The notes beneath the pieces were generated by a model. That model had not been told where the DNA came from. It searched no databases and was given only the letters and a program-made list of their open reading frames with translations. This document shows, in pieces, positions 31,983 through 39,156 of a stretch of 49,724 nt of DNA. Within the stretch, counting starts at the first letter, position 1. Every line of letters starts with the position of its first letter. Position numbers and translations under genes: made by a program. Source of the stretch: DASUBN01 sp050261675 (GTDB lineage: Bacteria; Pseudomonadota; Gammaproteobacteria; Natronospirales; REEB76); contig JBLNDO010000062.1 in NCBI GenBank assembly GCA_050261675.1, positions 1-49,724 on the forward strand, given 5' to 3'.

Positions 31983-32010
31983 GAAAGGCCCCGCTTTCGC
32001 GGGGCCTTTC
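31983..32010. terminator. bidirectional hairpin after the methyltransferase-like gene
   Basis: Ten perfect pairs, GAAAGGCCCC (31983-31992) with GGGGCCTTTC (32001-32010), eight-base loop. It lies 20 bases past the stop of the gene at 32030 on the minus strand. Both arms end in a short T/C-rich run rather than a long U tract. Confidence 0.7.
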
Positions 32011-32029
32011 GTTCACTAACAGATTGTGC

Positions 32030-32791
32030 TCACTTCGCCGGTTTTTTGAAGCGGAAAATGAACTGGTCTGTCTTGCCGCGGATCGCGGGGTCGAAGACCT
32101 TGGCCTTGTGGTCATCTGCCGGGTTCTTGAGGGCATCGCTGGAGCCGTCGAACACGAAGCCCGCGGCTTCCACTTCCTTCTTCACCACATTGGGGTCGAT
32201 GCGGTGCTGGTTCTCGGTGGCGCCAGCGTCGCCCGCGTTGGCGACGTGGTCTATCACCACAAACACGCCGCCCGGCTTCAGGGCGTCGAACACCTCCTTG
32301 TTGAACTTGGCCATGTCCACCGGACCCATGAACTTGTCGTGGTAGTCATGGTAGTTCTGACTGGTGAACACCACGTCCACGGGCGCCGGCGCGCTCACCG
32401 CGTCGTTCGCCTGCTGCAGCAGGCTCACGTTGTTATAAGGCGGCTTCTTCACCAGCTCCTGCCAGTTGGCGATGCTCTTGGTGGCGTATTTGTCCATGCC
32501 ATGGGGCCACACGGTATAGACGTGGCCCTTCGAACCGACGATGCCACTGAATATCTTGGTCCAGTAACCGGCGCCTGGCACCAATTCCAGCACGCTGTCG
32601 CCGGGCTTCACGCCGGTGAAGGTCATGACGGCAGCCGCCTGCCGGCGCGCATCGTCTGCGCTGTCGTCCTTGCGGACCGGGTCGCGGATGGCGGCGGTGA
32701 CATAGGCGGGGGTGGGGCTGTCAGCGGCCAGGGTCGCGGCCACGAACGGCAGCGCGAACGCCGCGGCGATGGCGAGTTTCATGATTCGCAT
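32030..32791 (-). CDS. exported class I SAM-methyltransferase-like protein
   Basis: A 253-residue protein. The first 23 residues (MKLAIAAAFALPFVAATLAA after MRI) form a clear Sec signal peptide. The rest is a Rossmann-type methyltransferase: GDSVLELVPGAGYWTKIFS (glycine-rich SAM loop), VDVVFTSQNYHDYH, and FDALKPGGVFVVIDHVAN. SAM is a cytoplasmic cofactor, so an exported SAM enzyme is paradoxical; homologues of this type exist in several proteobacteria, and their role is unknown. GGAGGG is eight bases upstream of the ATG. The gene is followed by a hairpin terminator and stands alone. Confidence 0.82.
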   Translation of the reverse strand: MRIMKLAIAAAFALPFVAATLAADSPTPAYVTAAIRDPVRKDDSADDARRQAAAVMTFTGVKPGDSVLELVPGAGYWTKIFSGIVGSKGHVYTVWPHGMDKYATKSIANWQELVKKPPYNNVSLLQQANDAVSAPAPVDVVFTSQNYHDYHDKFMGPVDMAKFNKEVFDALKPGGVFVVIDHVANAGDAGATENQHRIDPNVVKKEVEAAGFVFDGSSDALKNPADDHKAKVFDPAIRGKTDQFIFRFKKPAK

Positions 32792-33040
32792 GGCATGTCC
32801 CTCCAGTGGTGTGAGCTCAGGATTCTAGCCATAGATCGGGCACTCGAGTGTGACATTCCCGGCTCAATTTAAGTTCCGGCCTTCCAATGCAAGCCAAGCC
32901 GCTGATTCCATGCCGGATTACATTCATCGTGGGAATAAACCTACAGAATTCTCCGATTGGTCATGCAACTCTATTAACATATCGGCATCGCCCATTTTCT
33001 CCGGGCGAACATCAGGCAAGCCCAAGATCACGGGAATCCC

Positions 33041-33541
33041 ATGTTATTGAATTTCTTCCAGAAACAAGCGAAAAAAATCGAAACCCCGCCCGTCGATGCT
33101 CCCGGGCCTGAGATCGCCTATGACCCTGCGCTAGTGGCGGCCCTGACCCAGCAGCACCGGGATCTGGTCACGATGCTGCTCAAGGCCAGCAGCCTGGCCG
33201 CCCAGAAGCGTTATGACGACGTCACCGAGGCTCTGGCCCAATTCAAGGCGGTACTCCAGGAACACCTCAAGCGGGAGACCACGGAACTGCATCCCTACCT
33301 CGCCAAGCACCTGAAGGGCGAGAACAGCAAGGACCTCGTCAAGCAGATGCGCCACGACACCGTGATGGCAGAACGCGCAGTGGAGGGCCTCATTGACCAC
33401 TACATGGGCTACCACGTAAGTGAGCGCACCGTCACGCGTTTCTCGGCGGAACTCGAGAGCGCCAGCGAGGAATTCAGCGCCCGGCTCGAGCGCGAGGAAG
33501 CGGCGTTCTACACGCTCTACCAGGCTGCCGAGACTTACTGA
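33041..33541 (+). CDS. hemerythrin-like HHE domain protein
   Basis: A 166-residue four-helix protein: ALTQQHRDLVTMLLKAS (first His), LQEHLKRETTELHPYLAKHL (second to fourth His with Glu), and MRHDTVMAERAVEGLIDHY. The spacing fits a non-heme di-iron site, as in hemerythrin-type oxygen, NO or redox sensors. No second domain is attached. The upstream 249-base gap is AT-richer than its surroundings and has no clear promoter; the ribosome site is weak. It is convergent with the SDR gene. Substrate or signal is inferred only from the family. Confidence 0.8.
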   Translation: MLLNFFQKQAKKIETPPVDAPGPEIAYDPALVAALTQQHRDLVTMLLKASSLAAQKRYDDVTEALAQFKAVLQEHLKRETTELHPYLAKHLKGENSKDLVKQMRHDTVMAERAVEGLIDHYMGYHVSERTVTRFSAELESASEEFSARLEREEAAFYTLYQAAETY

Positions 33542-33551
33542 GGCACGGTGC

Positions 33552-34307
33552 CTACATCCGGCTGTTCATCTGCTCGAAGCGACGGTTGAGATCGGCCCGC
33601 GAGGCGTGGATGAACGCGGCCGTCATGCCAAAACCGATCTCGGGGGTATCGTACTTGAGGCCCTGCATCACGCCCGCCACGAATTCCCGGGGGTTCAGGC
33701 CCGCCTTGAAGTTACCGCGTTTCCTGCGCCCTTCGGGGTTGAGATTCGTGTCCACGGCGGGCGGCACCACCTCGAAGACCCTCACCCCGATGGCCTCGAA
33801 TTGCTTGCGGATCGCCATGCAGAAGCCGTGCATCCCCGCCTTGCTGGCGCTGTAGACCGGCATGCCGGCGGCCTGCACGAACCCCAGGCCTGATGATACG
33901 TTGATGAGCGCCGCGCCTTTCTTGCCGGCCAGGACGGGCGCGAACATGGCGGAGAGCAGCACCGGCGCTTCTAGGTTTACCCGGATCTCGTTCTCCCCCG
34001 CCAGAAATTCATCCGGCCCCCGGGTGAGGTCGATATCCCGCTGAATGCCGGCGTTGTTCACCAGCACGTTCAAATCGGGAAAGTGGTCCTTGGTCCAGGC
34101 GAGCAGCGCCTGCCGGTCTTCCGGCTTGCTCACATCGCACACGCGGATATGGAACTGCGGGTGCTTGCTGCGGGCCTCACGCAGGCGTTTCTCGCTGCGG
34201 CCGCAGATCAACACCTTGCTGCCCGCGGCCAGGAACGCCTCCGCCAGGGCAAAGCCGATGCCCGACGAACCGCCGGTGATGAGGACCGTATTCCCAGAAA
34301 GTTCCAT
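33552..34307 (-). CDS. short-chain dehydrogenase/reductase, DltE-like
   Basis: A 251-residue classical SDR. The NAD(P)-binding TGGSSGIGFALAEAFL is at residues 11-26, NNAGI near residue 88 (VLVNNAGIQRDIDL), and the catalytic YSASKAGMHG near 150. It resembles DltE and other putative oxidoreductases. The final part (about 190-251) is less conserved, with PPAVDTNLNPEG as usual after the catalytic strand. GGGGAGG is very close to the ATG. The nitroreductase-like gene at 34319 lies upstream by 11 bases, so the three genes 35679-33552 form one leftward unit. Confidence 0.9.
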   Translation of the reverse strand: MELSGNTVLITGGSSGIGFALAEAFLAAGSKVLICGRSEKRLREARSKHPQFHIRVCDVSKPEDRQALLAWTKDHFPDLNVLVNNAGIQRDIDLTRGPDEFLAGENEIRVNLEAPVLLSAMFAPVLAGKKGAALINVSSGLGFVQAAGMPVYSASKAGMHGFCMAIRKQFEAIGVRVFEVVPPAVDTNLNPEGRRKRGNFKAGLNPREFVAGVMQGLKYDTPEIGFGMTAAFIHASRADLNRRFEQMNSRM

Positions 34308-34318
34308 TCCTCCCCGCC

Positions 34319-35035
34319 TTATCCCTTCTCCGGAAACCCGACGGACTGAGCGAACAGCACCCGCTCCTCCGGCTCCAGGTCGAGCTTCTGCGCCAGCGCG
34401 TGCCGGTCGCAGTTATGGAACCAGGCCGCCAGGCCCTGGGCGGCGGCGTAGAGATACACGTTGCCGGCGATGAGCCCCGTGTCCACGAAATAATAGGATT
34501 TCTGCACTTCCGGGTCGTGCAATCCCGGCTCGTCGAAACCCTTGGTGTGCGTGAGCCGGTCCAGGTCCACCACGTAGATGAGTTGTGTCGGTGCCTTCGA
34601 GACGATGTTGCGCTGGCCGGGCGTCTGGGCGTAGCCCCGCAGGTCCTCGTCGGACACGCGCGTCAGATGGTGTGCCGCCGGGTCGTAGAGATAAGCCCCC
34701 TCCTTCGTAGCCACGTAGACGTCGATCTCCTGGGAGTTGCTGGCGGAGGCCGCAGTGCGCCCCGGGATGCCGAAGGGGCCGGATCTGCGGTTCACCCCGC
34801 AGGCCGCCCAAAGCAGGTTCGCGAGTTGCTGCAAGGGCAAGGGTTTCATGCTGATCTCGCGGATGGTCTGGCGCCGCTTGAGCGCGCCGAACAGCGAGGT
34901 GGCCTTGCCCTTCTTCGGCGGCGGCAACGAGATATCGGGCTGAACCATGCCCGTAAAAGCCGCACCCTCGGGCACGAAATCCGCCGGGCACCCCTCCCCG
35001 CGATCCTGATCATCCGTGGACGAATAGCGTGTCAT
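34319..35035 (-). CDS. SagB/ThcOx-type nitroreductase-fold oxidoreductase, copy 1
   Basis: A 238-residue FMN oxidoreductase of the SagB family: ALKRRQTIREIS at the FMN phosphate end, LANLLWAACGVNRRSGPFG, EIDVYVATKEGAYLYDP, EVQKSYYFVDTGLIAGNVYL, GLAAWFHNCD and RVLFAQSVGFPEKG. It is a close relative of the next gene upstream (35044), sharing most of these blocks, so they arose by tandem duplication. SagB proteins oxidise azolines in RiPP pathways, but stand-alone members have unknown substrates, and no YcaO or precursor gene is near. The first 50 residues are extra relative to copy 2. Confidence 0.88.
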   Translation of the reverse strand: MTRYSSTDDQDRGEGCPADFVPEGAAFTGMVQPDISLPPPKKGKATSLFGALKRRQTIREISMKPLPLQQLANLLWAACGVNRRSGPFGIPGRTAASASNSQEIDVYVATKEGAYLYDPAAHHLTRVSDEDLRGYAQTPGQRNIVSKAPTQLIYVVDLDRLTHTKGFDEPGLHDPEVQKSYYFVDTGLIAGNVYLYAAAQGLAAWFHNCDRHALAQKLDLEPEERVLFAQSVGFPEKG

Positions 35036-35043
35036 GGGAGCAC

Positions 35044-35679
35044 CTAATCCTCGCCGTCTTCGCGATAACCCACGGACTGGGCGAACAGCACCCGCTGCTC
35101 AAGCTTGAGGCCCAACTGCCACCCCAGCGCCGCCTTGTCGCAGTCGTGGAACCAGGCGGCGAGGCCCACGGCCGCCGCGTATACATAGACATTCGCGGCG
35201 ATGAACCCGGTGTCCACAAAGTAGTAGGACTTCTGCACCTCCGGGTCTTGTCGCTCCGGCTGGTCGAAACCCGGGGCTTCGGCGAAACGCCCCACGTCCG
35301 CCACAAAGATGAGCTCCACCGCCGCCGGCGGATGCGTGCTGCGCTGATCCGGCAAGAGCGCCTGCAGCCTCAGGTCCCTCTTGTTGACGATTTCGAGACG
35401 GTTTTCCATCGCGTTGTAGAGGTAAGCGCCGGATTTGAGCGCCACATAGACGTCGATTTCCCGGACGTTGGTGGCGGCGCCCGCCGTCCGGCCCGGGCTG
35501 CCCAAGGGACCGCTGTGGCGGTTCACGCCGTAGGCTGCCCACAGGAGATTCGCGAGCACCTGGCGTGGCAGCGGCTCGTCGCTGATCTCCCAGGTGGACT
35601 GGCGTTTTTCCAGCACCGCCAGCACCGAATGGGGCTGGGCCTTGTCGGGTGCGGGGAGCGGGATGGCAGTGTCGTTCAT
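35044..35679 (-). CDS. SagB/ThcOx-type nitroreductase-fold oxidoreductase, copy 2
   Basis: A 211-residue paralogue of the preceding entry: VLEKRQSTWEISDEPLP, LANLLWAAYGVNRHSGPLG, EIDVYVALKSGAYLYN, EVQKSYYFVDTGFIAANVYV, GLAAWFHDCD and RVLFAQSVGYRED. The start at 35679 (MNDTAIPLP) is chosen because AGGAGG lies eight bases upstream. It ends eight bases before copy 1 starts. An obligate or domain-swapped dimer of the two copies is possible, since family members dimerise around FMN, but this is inference. Confidence 0.88.
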   Translation of the reverse strand: MNDTAIPLPAPDKAQPHSVLAVLEKRQSTWEISDEPLPRQVLANLLWAAYGVNRHSGPLGSPGRTAGAATNVREIDVYVALKSGAYLYNAMENRLEIVNKRDLRLQALLPDQRSTHPPAAVELIFVADVGRFAEAPGFDQPERQDPEVQKSYYFVDTGFIAANVYVYAAAVGLAAWFHDCDKAALGWQLGLKLEQRVLFAQSVGYREDGED

Positions 35680-35850
35680 GGCGGAATCCTCCTGCTGACC
35701 AGAGTAGGCCGGGGGCACCCGATCGGCCTTGATCCAGGTCAGTCGCGGGCCATCCCTGATGCTGCCTGAGGCCTACCGACCAAGAGTAAAGCCCACACGT
35801 CGCCTAGCTCTCTCGTTTCACGCTCGCAGACCCGTCCCTGGTGCCTTGAC

Positions 35851-35895
35851 CAGCCCGGCCATCCCTGGCCGGTCGTTCGCCGCTTGCGCGGCTCA
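35851..35895 (+). repeat. 45-nt two-hairpin intergenic repeat, copy B
   Basis: Aligns without gaps to 7800-7844. Stem 1 is CCGGCCA/TGGCCGG around loop TCCC (35855-35872). Stem 2 is GCCGC/GCGGC around loop TTGC (35879-35892). Blocks CAGCCC, CATCCCTG and GGTCG are identical to copy A. It lies in the 254-base gap between the SagB-like pair and the ECF sigma gene, 39 bases before the latter. Confidence 0.6.
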
Positions 35896-35933
35896 CCCTA
35901 CAATATTTCGGTGGTTCAAACGTCTTAGGGGAT

Positions 35934-36515
35934 ATGGATGCAGGGCCCGGGGCGGACGGCATGATGGTCGAACGGGAGCGCCGGCTTACGGAGGACATCG
36001 CGCGCGAGGGCCCGCGGCTGCGCCGTTTCATCCGCCGCCGGGTCGCGGACGAATCGGATGTGGAGGACATCCTCCAGGAGGTCTTCTCGGAGCTGGTGGA
36101 GGCCTATCGCCTCGCCGAAACCCTGGGCAGCGTCAGCGCCTGGCTTTACCGGGTGGCGCGGAACCGTATCACCGACCTGTTCCGCAGGCGCCGCACCGAG
36201 GCGCTCCCGGAGGTGGCCGAAAACGAGGACGGCGAGACACTGCGGCTGGACGAACTCCTGCCGTCGGAGGGCGCGGGACCCGAGGCGGCGTACCTGCGCG
36301 ACGTGCTGCTGGAGGAACTGGAGACCGCCCTGGCGGAACTGCCGGCGGAACAACAGTACGTGTTCATATCCCACGAATTCGAGGGCAAGAGCTTCAAGGA
36401 CATGGCTGCGGAGACGGGCTTGAGCGTGAACACCCTGCTTTCGCGCAAGCACTACGCCGTGCGGCACCTGCGCGAACGGCTCCAGGCCATCTACGGCGAA
36501 TTCAACGAAACCTGA
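35934..36515 (+). CDS. ECF RNA polymerase sigma factor
   Basis: A 193-residue two-domain sigma-70-family factor. Region 2 covers about 22-90: RLRRFIRRRVADESDVEDIL, QEVFSELVEAYRLAETLGSV and SAWLYRVARNRITDLFRRRR, the -10-recognition and core-binding helices. Region 4 covers about 125-190: LAELPAEQQYVFISHEFEGK, SFKDMAAETGLSVNTLLSRK, the -35 helix-turn-helix. The start is uncertain: ATG 35934 has AGGGG very close, ATG 35961 (MMVERERR) has GGGGCGG. The next gene follows after 10 bases and may encode a membrane regulator. No ECF-type target promoter was recognised. Confidence 0.92.
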   Translation: MDAGPGADGMMVERERRLTEDIAREGPRLRRFIRRRVADESDVEDILQEVFSELVEAYRLAETLGSVSAWLYRVARNRITDLFRRRRTEALPEVAENEDGETLRLDELLPSEGAGPEAAYLRDVLLEELETALAELPAEQQYVFISHEFEGKSFKDMAAETGLSVNTLLSRKHYAVRHLRERLQAIYGEFNET

Positions 36516-36525
36516 GGAGAGAAAC

Positions 36526-36885
36526 ATGAGACGTTTTTGGATTGGAAGAATTATCGGGTTCGCGGCGGTCGCGATCATCGCCGCGTTCCTGTTCGGCTTT
36601 GCCGTCATGGCTTTGTGGAACTGGCTCATGCCCGGGCTTTTCGGCCTCAAGGCCATCGGCTATTGGCAGGCCTGGGGGCTCTTGGTGCTTTCGTGGATAC
36701 TCTTCGGCGGGCTGCGCGGCCACCACCACGGCGGGCATCACCGCCGCTGGCGGCACCGCATGGCGGAGCGTTGGATGCACATGAGCCCGGAAGAGCGGGA
36801 GAGGTTCCGCCAGCAGATGCACGAGCACTGGGGCCATCGCGGCCACCACCGCGGCGAGCCGCCAGCGGGCGGCAACGTGTCCTGA
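36526..36885 (+). CDS. His-rich two-helix membrane protein, candidate regulator of the sigma factor
   Basis: A 119-residue protein. Two transmembrane helices lie at about residues 7-35 and 42-62, then the strongly basic His-rich run GLRGHHHGGHHRRWRHRMAER, given here in two parts GLRGHHHGGHH and RRWRHRMAER. Then comes the helix MSPEERERFRQQMHEHWGHR, and the C-terminus is also His/Gly-rich. Ten bases follow the sigma factor stop, and GAGGAGAG precedes the ATG, so it is in the same operon. Similar small genes often sit next to ECF sigma factors, but it lacks a zinc anti-sigma motif or RsiW-like fold. The metal-binding His clusters suggest sensing of a divalent metal. Function is unproven. Confidence 0.75.
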   Translation: MRRFWIGRIIGFAAVAIIAAFLFGFAVMALWNWLMPGLFGLKAIGYWQAWGLLVLSWILFGGLRGHHHGGHHRRWRHRMAERWMHMSPEERERFRQQMHEHWGHRGHHRGEPPAGGNVS

Positions 36886-36892
36886 TTCCGGC

Positions 36893-36922
36893 GACCGCCC
36901 CGGCCCATGGGCCGGGGCGGTC
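36893..36922. terminator. bidirectional terminator-like palindrome
   Basis: A perfect 30-base palindrome: GACCGCCCCGGCCC (36893-36906), AT, GGGCCGGGGCGGTC (36909-36922). It lies between the stop of the His-rich protein and that of the convergent gene at 36929, so it ends both transcripts. No U tract is present. Confidence 0.7.
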
Positions 36923-36928
36923 ATTCCG

Positions 36929-37549
36929 TCAATCCTGGTCGCAGGGCACGAAGTAGCCGAGACTCGGCACGTACATGTAGACGGTGCCCTCGCTCCGGGG
37001 CCCGTCCACCGGGGAGAACACCGCGTATCCGCCCTGGTTCAGGAGCTGCAGGATCTCCTGGACCGCATCGGCGCGGTCGCCCTCGCTGAGACCCTTGGTC
37101 TTCAGAAAATCCCCCGCGCGCTTCTTGATGGCATCCACGTGCCACTGGGGGAGCGCCATGCCCTCGCCCTTGGGTACGAAATGGGCGGAATTCGGGATGG
37201 TCTTCGGCAGGTCCTCCAGGTACCACTTGCGCTTGCAGGCGTCGTATCCCTTGCAACCGCCCACGTAGGCGTCGTCCCCGAAGTTCTTGTCGATGGCCGC
37301 ATCGTCGCCCGAGACCTGCAACAACGCCTTGCCGGCGATATCGGTGATGGTCATGGTCCACTTGAACGGATCCTGGAAGGAATCGCCCTGCACCTTCAGA
37401 GCGATATAGACGGGTGCGGATTCCGGGAACAGGTTCACCCGGTAATTCCGGCTCTCGCTCACGGGCGAATCGGCAATAACGGCGCCTGCCGCCAGCAGCG
37501 CCGCTGACAGAAGCCGGAACTTCTTGGAAAGCCCCATCCGCGCTCTCAT
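36929..37549 (-). CDS. exported hypothetical protein
   Basis: A 206-residue protein with an N-terminal signal peptide (SKKFRLLSAALLAAGAVIA). The mature part begins SPVSESRNYRVNLFPESAPV and has beta-rich segments (VYIALKVQGDSFQDPFKWTM, TITDIAGKALLQVSG), a Cys pair in VGGCKGYDACKRKWYL, and a C-terminal GYAVFSPVDGP, then YMYVPSLGYFVPCDQD. I do not recognise the family. Its ATG (37549) overlaps the stop of the VOC gene (37546-37548), so translation is coupled. A second ATG at 37537 would give nearly the same signal peptide. Confidence 0.65.
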   Translation of the reverse strand: MRARMGLSKKFRLLSAALLAAGAVIADSPVSESRNYRVNLFPESAPVYIALKVQGDSFQDPFKWTMTITDIAGKALLQVSGDDAAIDKNFGDDAYVGGCKGYDACKRKWYLEDLPKTIPNSAHFVPKGEGMALPQWHVDAIKKRAGDFLKTKGLSEGDRADAVQEILQLLNQGGYAVFSPVDGPRSEGTVYMYVPSLGYFVPCDQD

Positions 37550-37860
37550 CGGGACAGATTGTAGATGAGCCCGAACGGGTCTTGCACGTAAGTCCTCGGA
37601 AACCCGGGTTCGTCCTTGAGCAACCTGCACCCCGCCCTCAGCAGCCGCGCCTTGGCGGCGGCCACGTCCCCCACGGACGCCTCCAGCACCGGCCCGAGCG
37701 CCGGGCCCTTCTCTATATAGAGAGTGATGTGGGGACCCTTGAGTTCCAGCATGGGCTCGCGGGACGTGACCGTGAAGCCGAGCTCGGTCGCGTAGAACTC
37801 CGCCGCCGCTTCCGGGTCTGGTACCTGAATAAGGATATCTGTCCCGAATGTATTCCCCAT
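37546..37860 (-). CDS. VOC-family protein, short
   Basis: A 104-residue single VOC module: FGTDILIQVPDPEAAAEFY, ATELGFTVTSREPMLELKGP, ITLYIEKGPALGPVLEASVG, LLKDEPGFPRTYVQDPFGLI. The start at 37860 (MGNTFG) has GGGGTGAG upstream; the longer ORF extends into the divergent pirin region and is not used. It is shorter than usual, so it probably forms the VOC fold as a domain-swapped dimer. Neighbouring genes are the exported protein (overlapping) and the divergent pirin. Confidence 0.8.
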   Translation of the reverse strand: MGNTFGTDILIQVPDPEAAAEFYATELGFTVTSREPMLELKGPHITLYIEKGPALGPVLEASVGDVAAAKARLLRAGCRLLKDEPGFPRTYVQDPFGLIYNLSR

Positions 37861-37929
37861 GATCTCACCCCCGCCACGATGTACCGAAAGCGTAACACCG
37901 GCGCTGGCCGCCCGGCCTATACTGTGCCC

Positions 37930-38634
37930 ATGATCACCGTCCGCCCCGCCTCGGAACGCGGCATCGCCGACTTCGGCTGGCTCGACAGTCGCCATACCTT
38001 CTCCTTCGGCGAATACCACGACCCCCGGCACATGGGCTTCGGCCCCCTGCGCGTCATCAACGAGGACCGGGTGCGCCCCGCAAAAGGCTTCGGCACCCAC
38101 CCGCACCGGGACATGGAGATCATCTCTTACGTGCTGGAAGGCGCCCTAGAGCACAAAGACAGCCTCGGCACGGGCTCGGTGATCCGCCCCGGCGACGTGC
38201 AACGCATGTCCGCCGGCACCGGTATCCTGCACAGCGAGTTCAATCACTCCCAGAGCGAGCCGGTGCACTTCCTGCAGATCTGGCTCATCCCCGAGCGGCA
38301 AGGTATCCGGCCCGGCTACGAGCAGAAACGCTTCGAGGACGAGGACAAACGCGGGCGCCTGAGGCTCGTGGCCTCGCCGGACGGCAGCGAGGGCTCCGTC
38401 ACCGTCCACCTGGATGCCCGCCTTTACGCCTGCTTGCTGGACAAAGGCGGGCAGGTGGGCCATGCACCCGCACCGCACCGCAAGCTCTGGGTGCAGGTGG
38501 CCCGCGGCGCGCTGGAGCTGAACGGCCGGACCATGAGCGCCGGGGACGGCGCGGCCATCGAGGAGGAACGGCAGCTCACCATCGCCGCCTGCGCCGACGG
38601 CGCCGAACTTCTGCTGTTCGATATGCCGGGCTAG
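37930..38634 (+). CDS. pirin-family quercetinase-like protein
   Basis: A 234-residue bicupin. The N-terminal domain holds the pirin metal signature FGTHPHRDMEIISYVLEGALEHKD (given in parts: FGTHPHRDME and HKDSLG), with GDVQRMSAGTGILHSEFN and PVHFLQIWLIPE. The C-terminal cupin is degenerate (LWVQVARGALELNGR). Bacterial pirins bind Fe or Zn and some cleave quercetin; YhhW-like members have been tested. MITVRPASERGIADFGWL fixes the start at 37930; the longer frame upstream is a shadow of the divergent gene. A broken gene follows. Confidence 0.92.
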   Translation: MITVRPASERGIADFGWLDSRHTFSFGEYHDPRHMGFGPLRVINEDRVRPAKGFGTHPHRDMEIISYVLEGALEHKDSLGTGSVIRPGDVQRMSAGTGILHSEFNHSQSEPVHFLQIWLIPERQGIRPGYEQKRFEDEDKRGRLRLVASPDGSEGSVTVHLDARLYACLLDKGGQVGHAPAPHRKLWVQVARGALELNGRTMSAGDGAAIEEERQLTIAACADGAELLLFDMPG

Positions 38635-38660
38635 CGGCAAGCACGCACGGGGAGAAAACC

Positions 38661-39153
38661 ACGACTGAAACAAGCAAGAACGCACGCATCGTCGGACTGT
38701 GGTACTTGGCGCTGGTGTTCATCGGCCCGCTGCGCCTGCTCTACATCCCCAACAAGCTGTTCATGCACGATGACGCCGCCGCCTCGGCCGCCAACATCGT
38801 AGCCCACCAGATGCTGTTCCAGACGGGCATTTTCGTGGACACCTGGGGCGGCGTGGACCATGCTCGTGCTGGAGACGCTGGAGGAACACGGCCGGTTGCG
38901 CTTCACGCACCTGGGGGACCTCATCTGCGGCGTCAGCCAGAAAATGCTCACCAAGACCCTGCGCCAGATGGAGGCGAACGGCCTCGTGGTCCGCACCGTG
39001 TTTCCCGTCATCCCGCCGCGCGTAGAGTACGAACTCACCCCGCTCGGCGAGAGCCTGGGCGCGGCCTTCTGCGGCGTATGGACCTGGGCCGAAAAACACC
39101 GGGGCAGGATCATGAAATCGCGGCGGGAATTCCGGGAAAAGGAACCGGGTTAG
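38661..39153 (+). pseudogene. DUF4386 fragment joined to an HxlR-regulator fragment
   Basis: Two unrelated partial genes are joined. The 5' part (38661 to about 38850) reads in one frame as the N-terminus of a DUF4386 membrane protein: ARIVGLWYLALVFIGPLRLL and ASAANIVAHQMLFQTGIF. A good GGGGAG is followed at the right distance by ACG (38661), so the start codon looks lost. The 3' part (from about 38854, frame shifted by one) is the C-terminal 95 residues of an HxlR regulator: WTMLVLETLEEHGRLRF, VSQKMLTKTLRQMEANGLV, RVEYELTPLGES. It lacks the HxlR N-terminus. GTGGAC occurs at 38835 and 38853, around the junction. An intact DUF4386 gene is at 43027. Confidence 0.7.
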
Positions 39154-39156
39154 CCC

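Noticed and set aside
34319..35679. A RiPP (azole peptide) biosynthetic cluster around the SagB-like genes.
   Set aside because: No YcaO gene, docking protein, exporter or short precursor ORF with Cys/Ser/Thr-rich core was seen within several kb.
37711..37724. Repeated TATATA-containing words (for example near 7719, 11732, 15240 and 37713) as a DNA element.
   Set aside because: Several lie inside coding regions and simply encode Tyr/Ile-Lys codon runs; spacing and flanks are not conserved.
38860..39153. The HxlR part as a complete gene starting at 38860.
   Set aside because: It lacks about 25 N-terminal residues including the conserved Cys region, has no ribosome site, and begins in the middle of a conserved strand; treated as part of the pseudogene.
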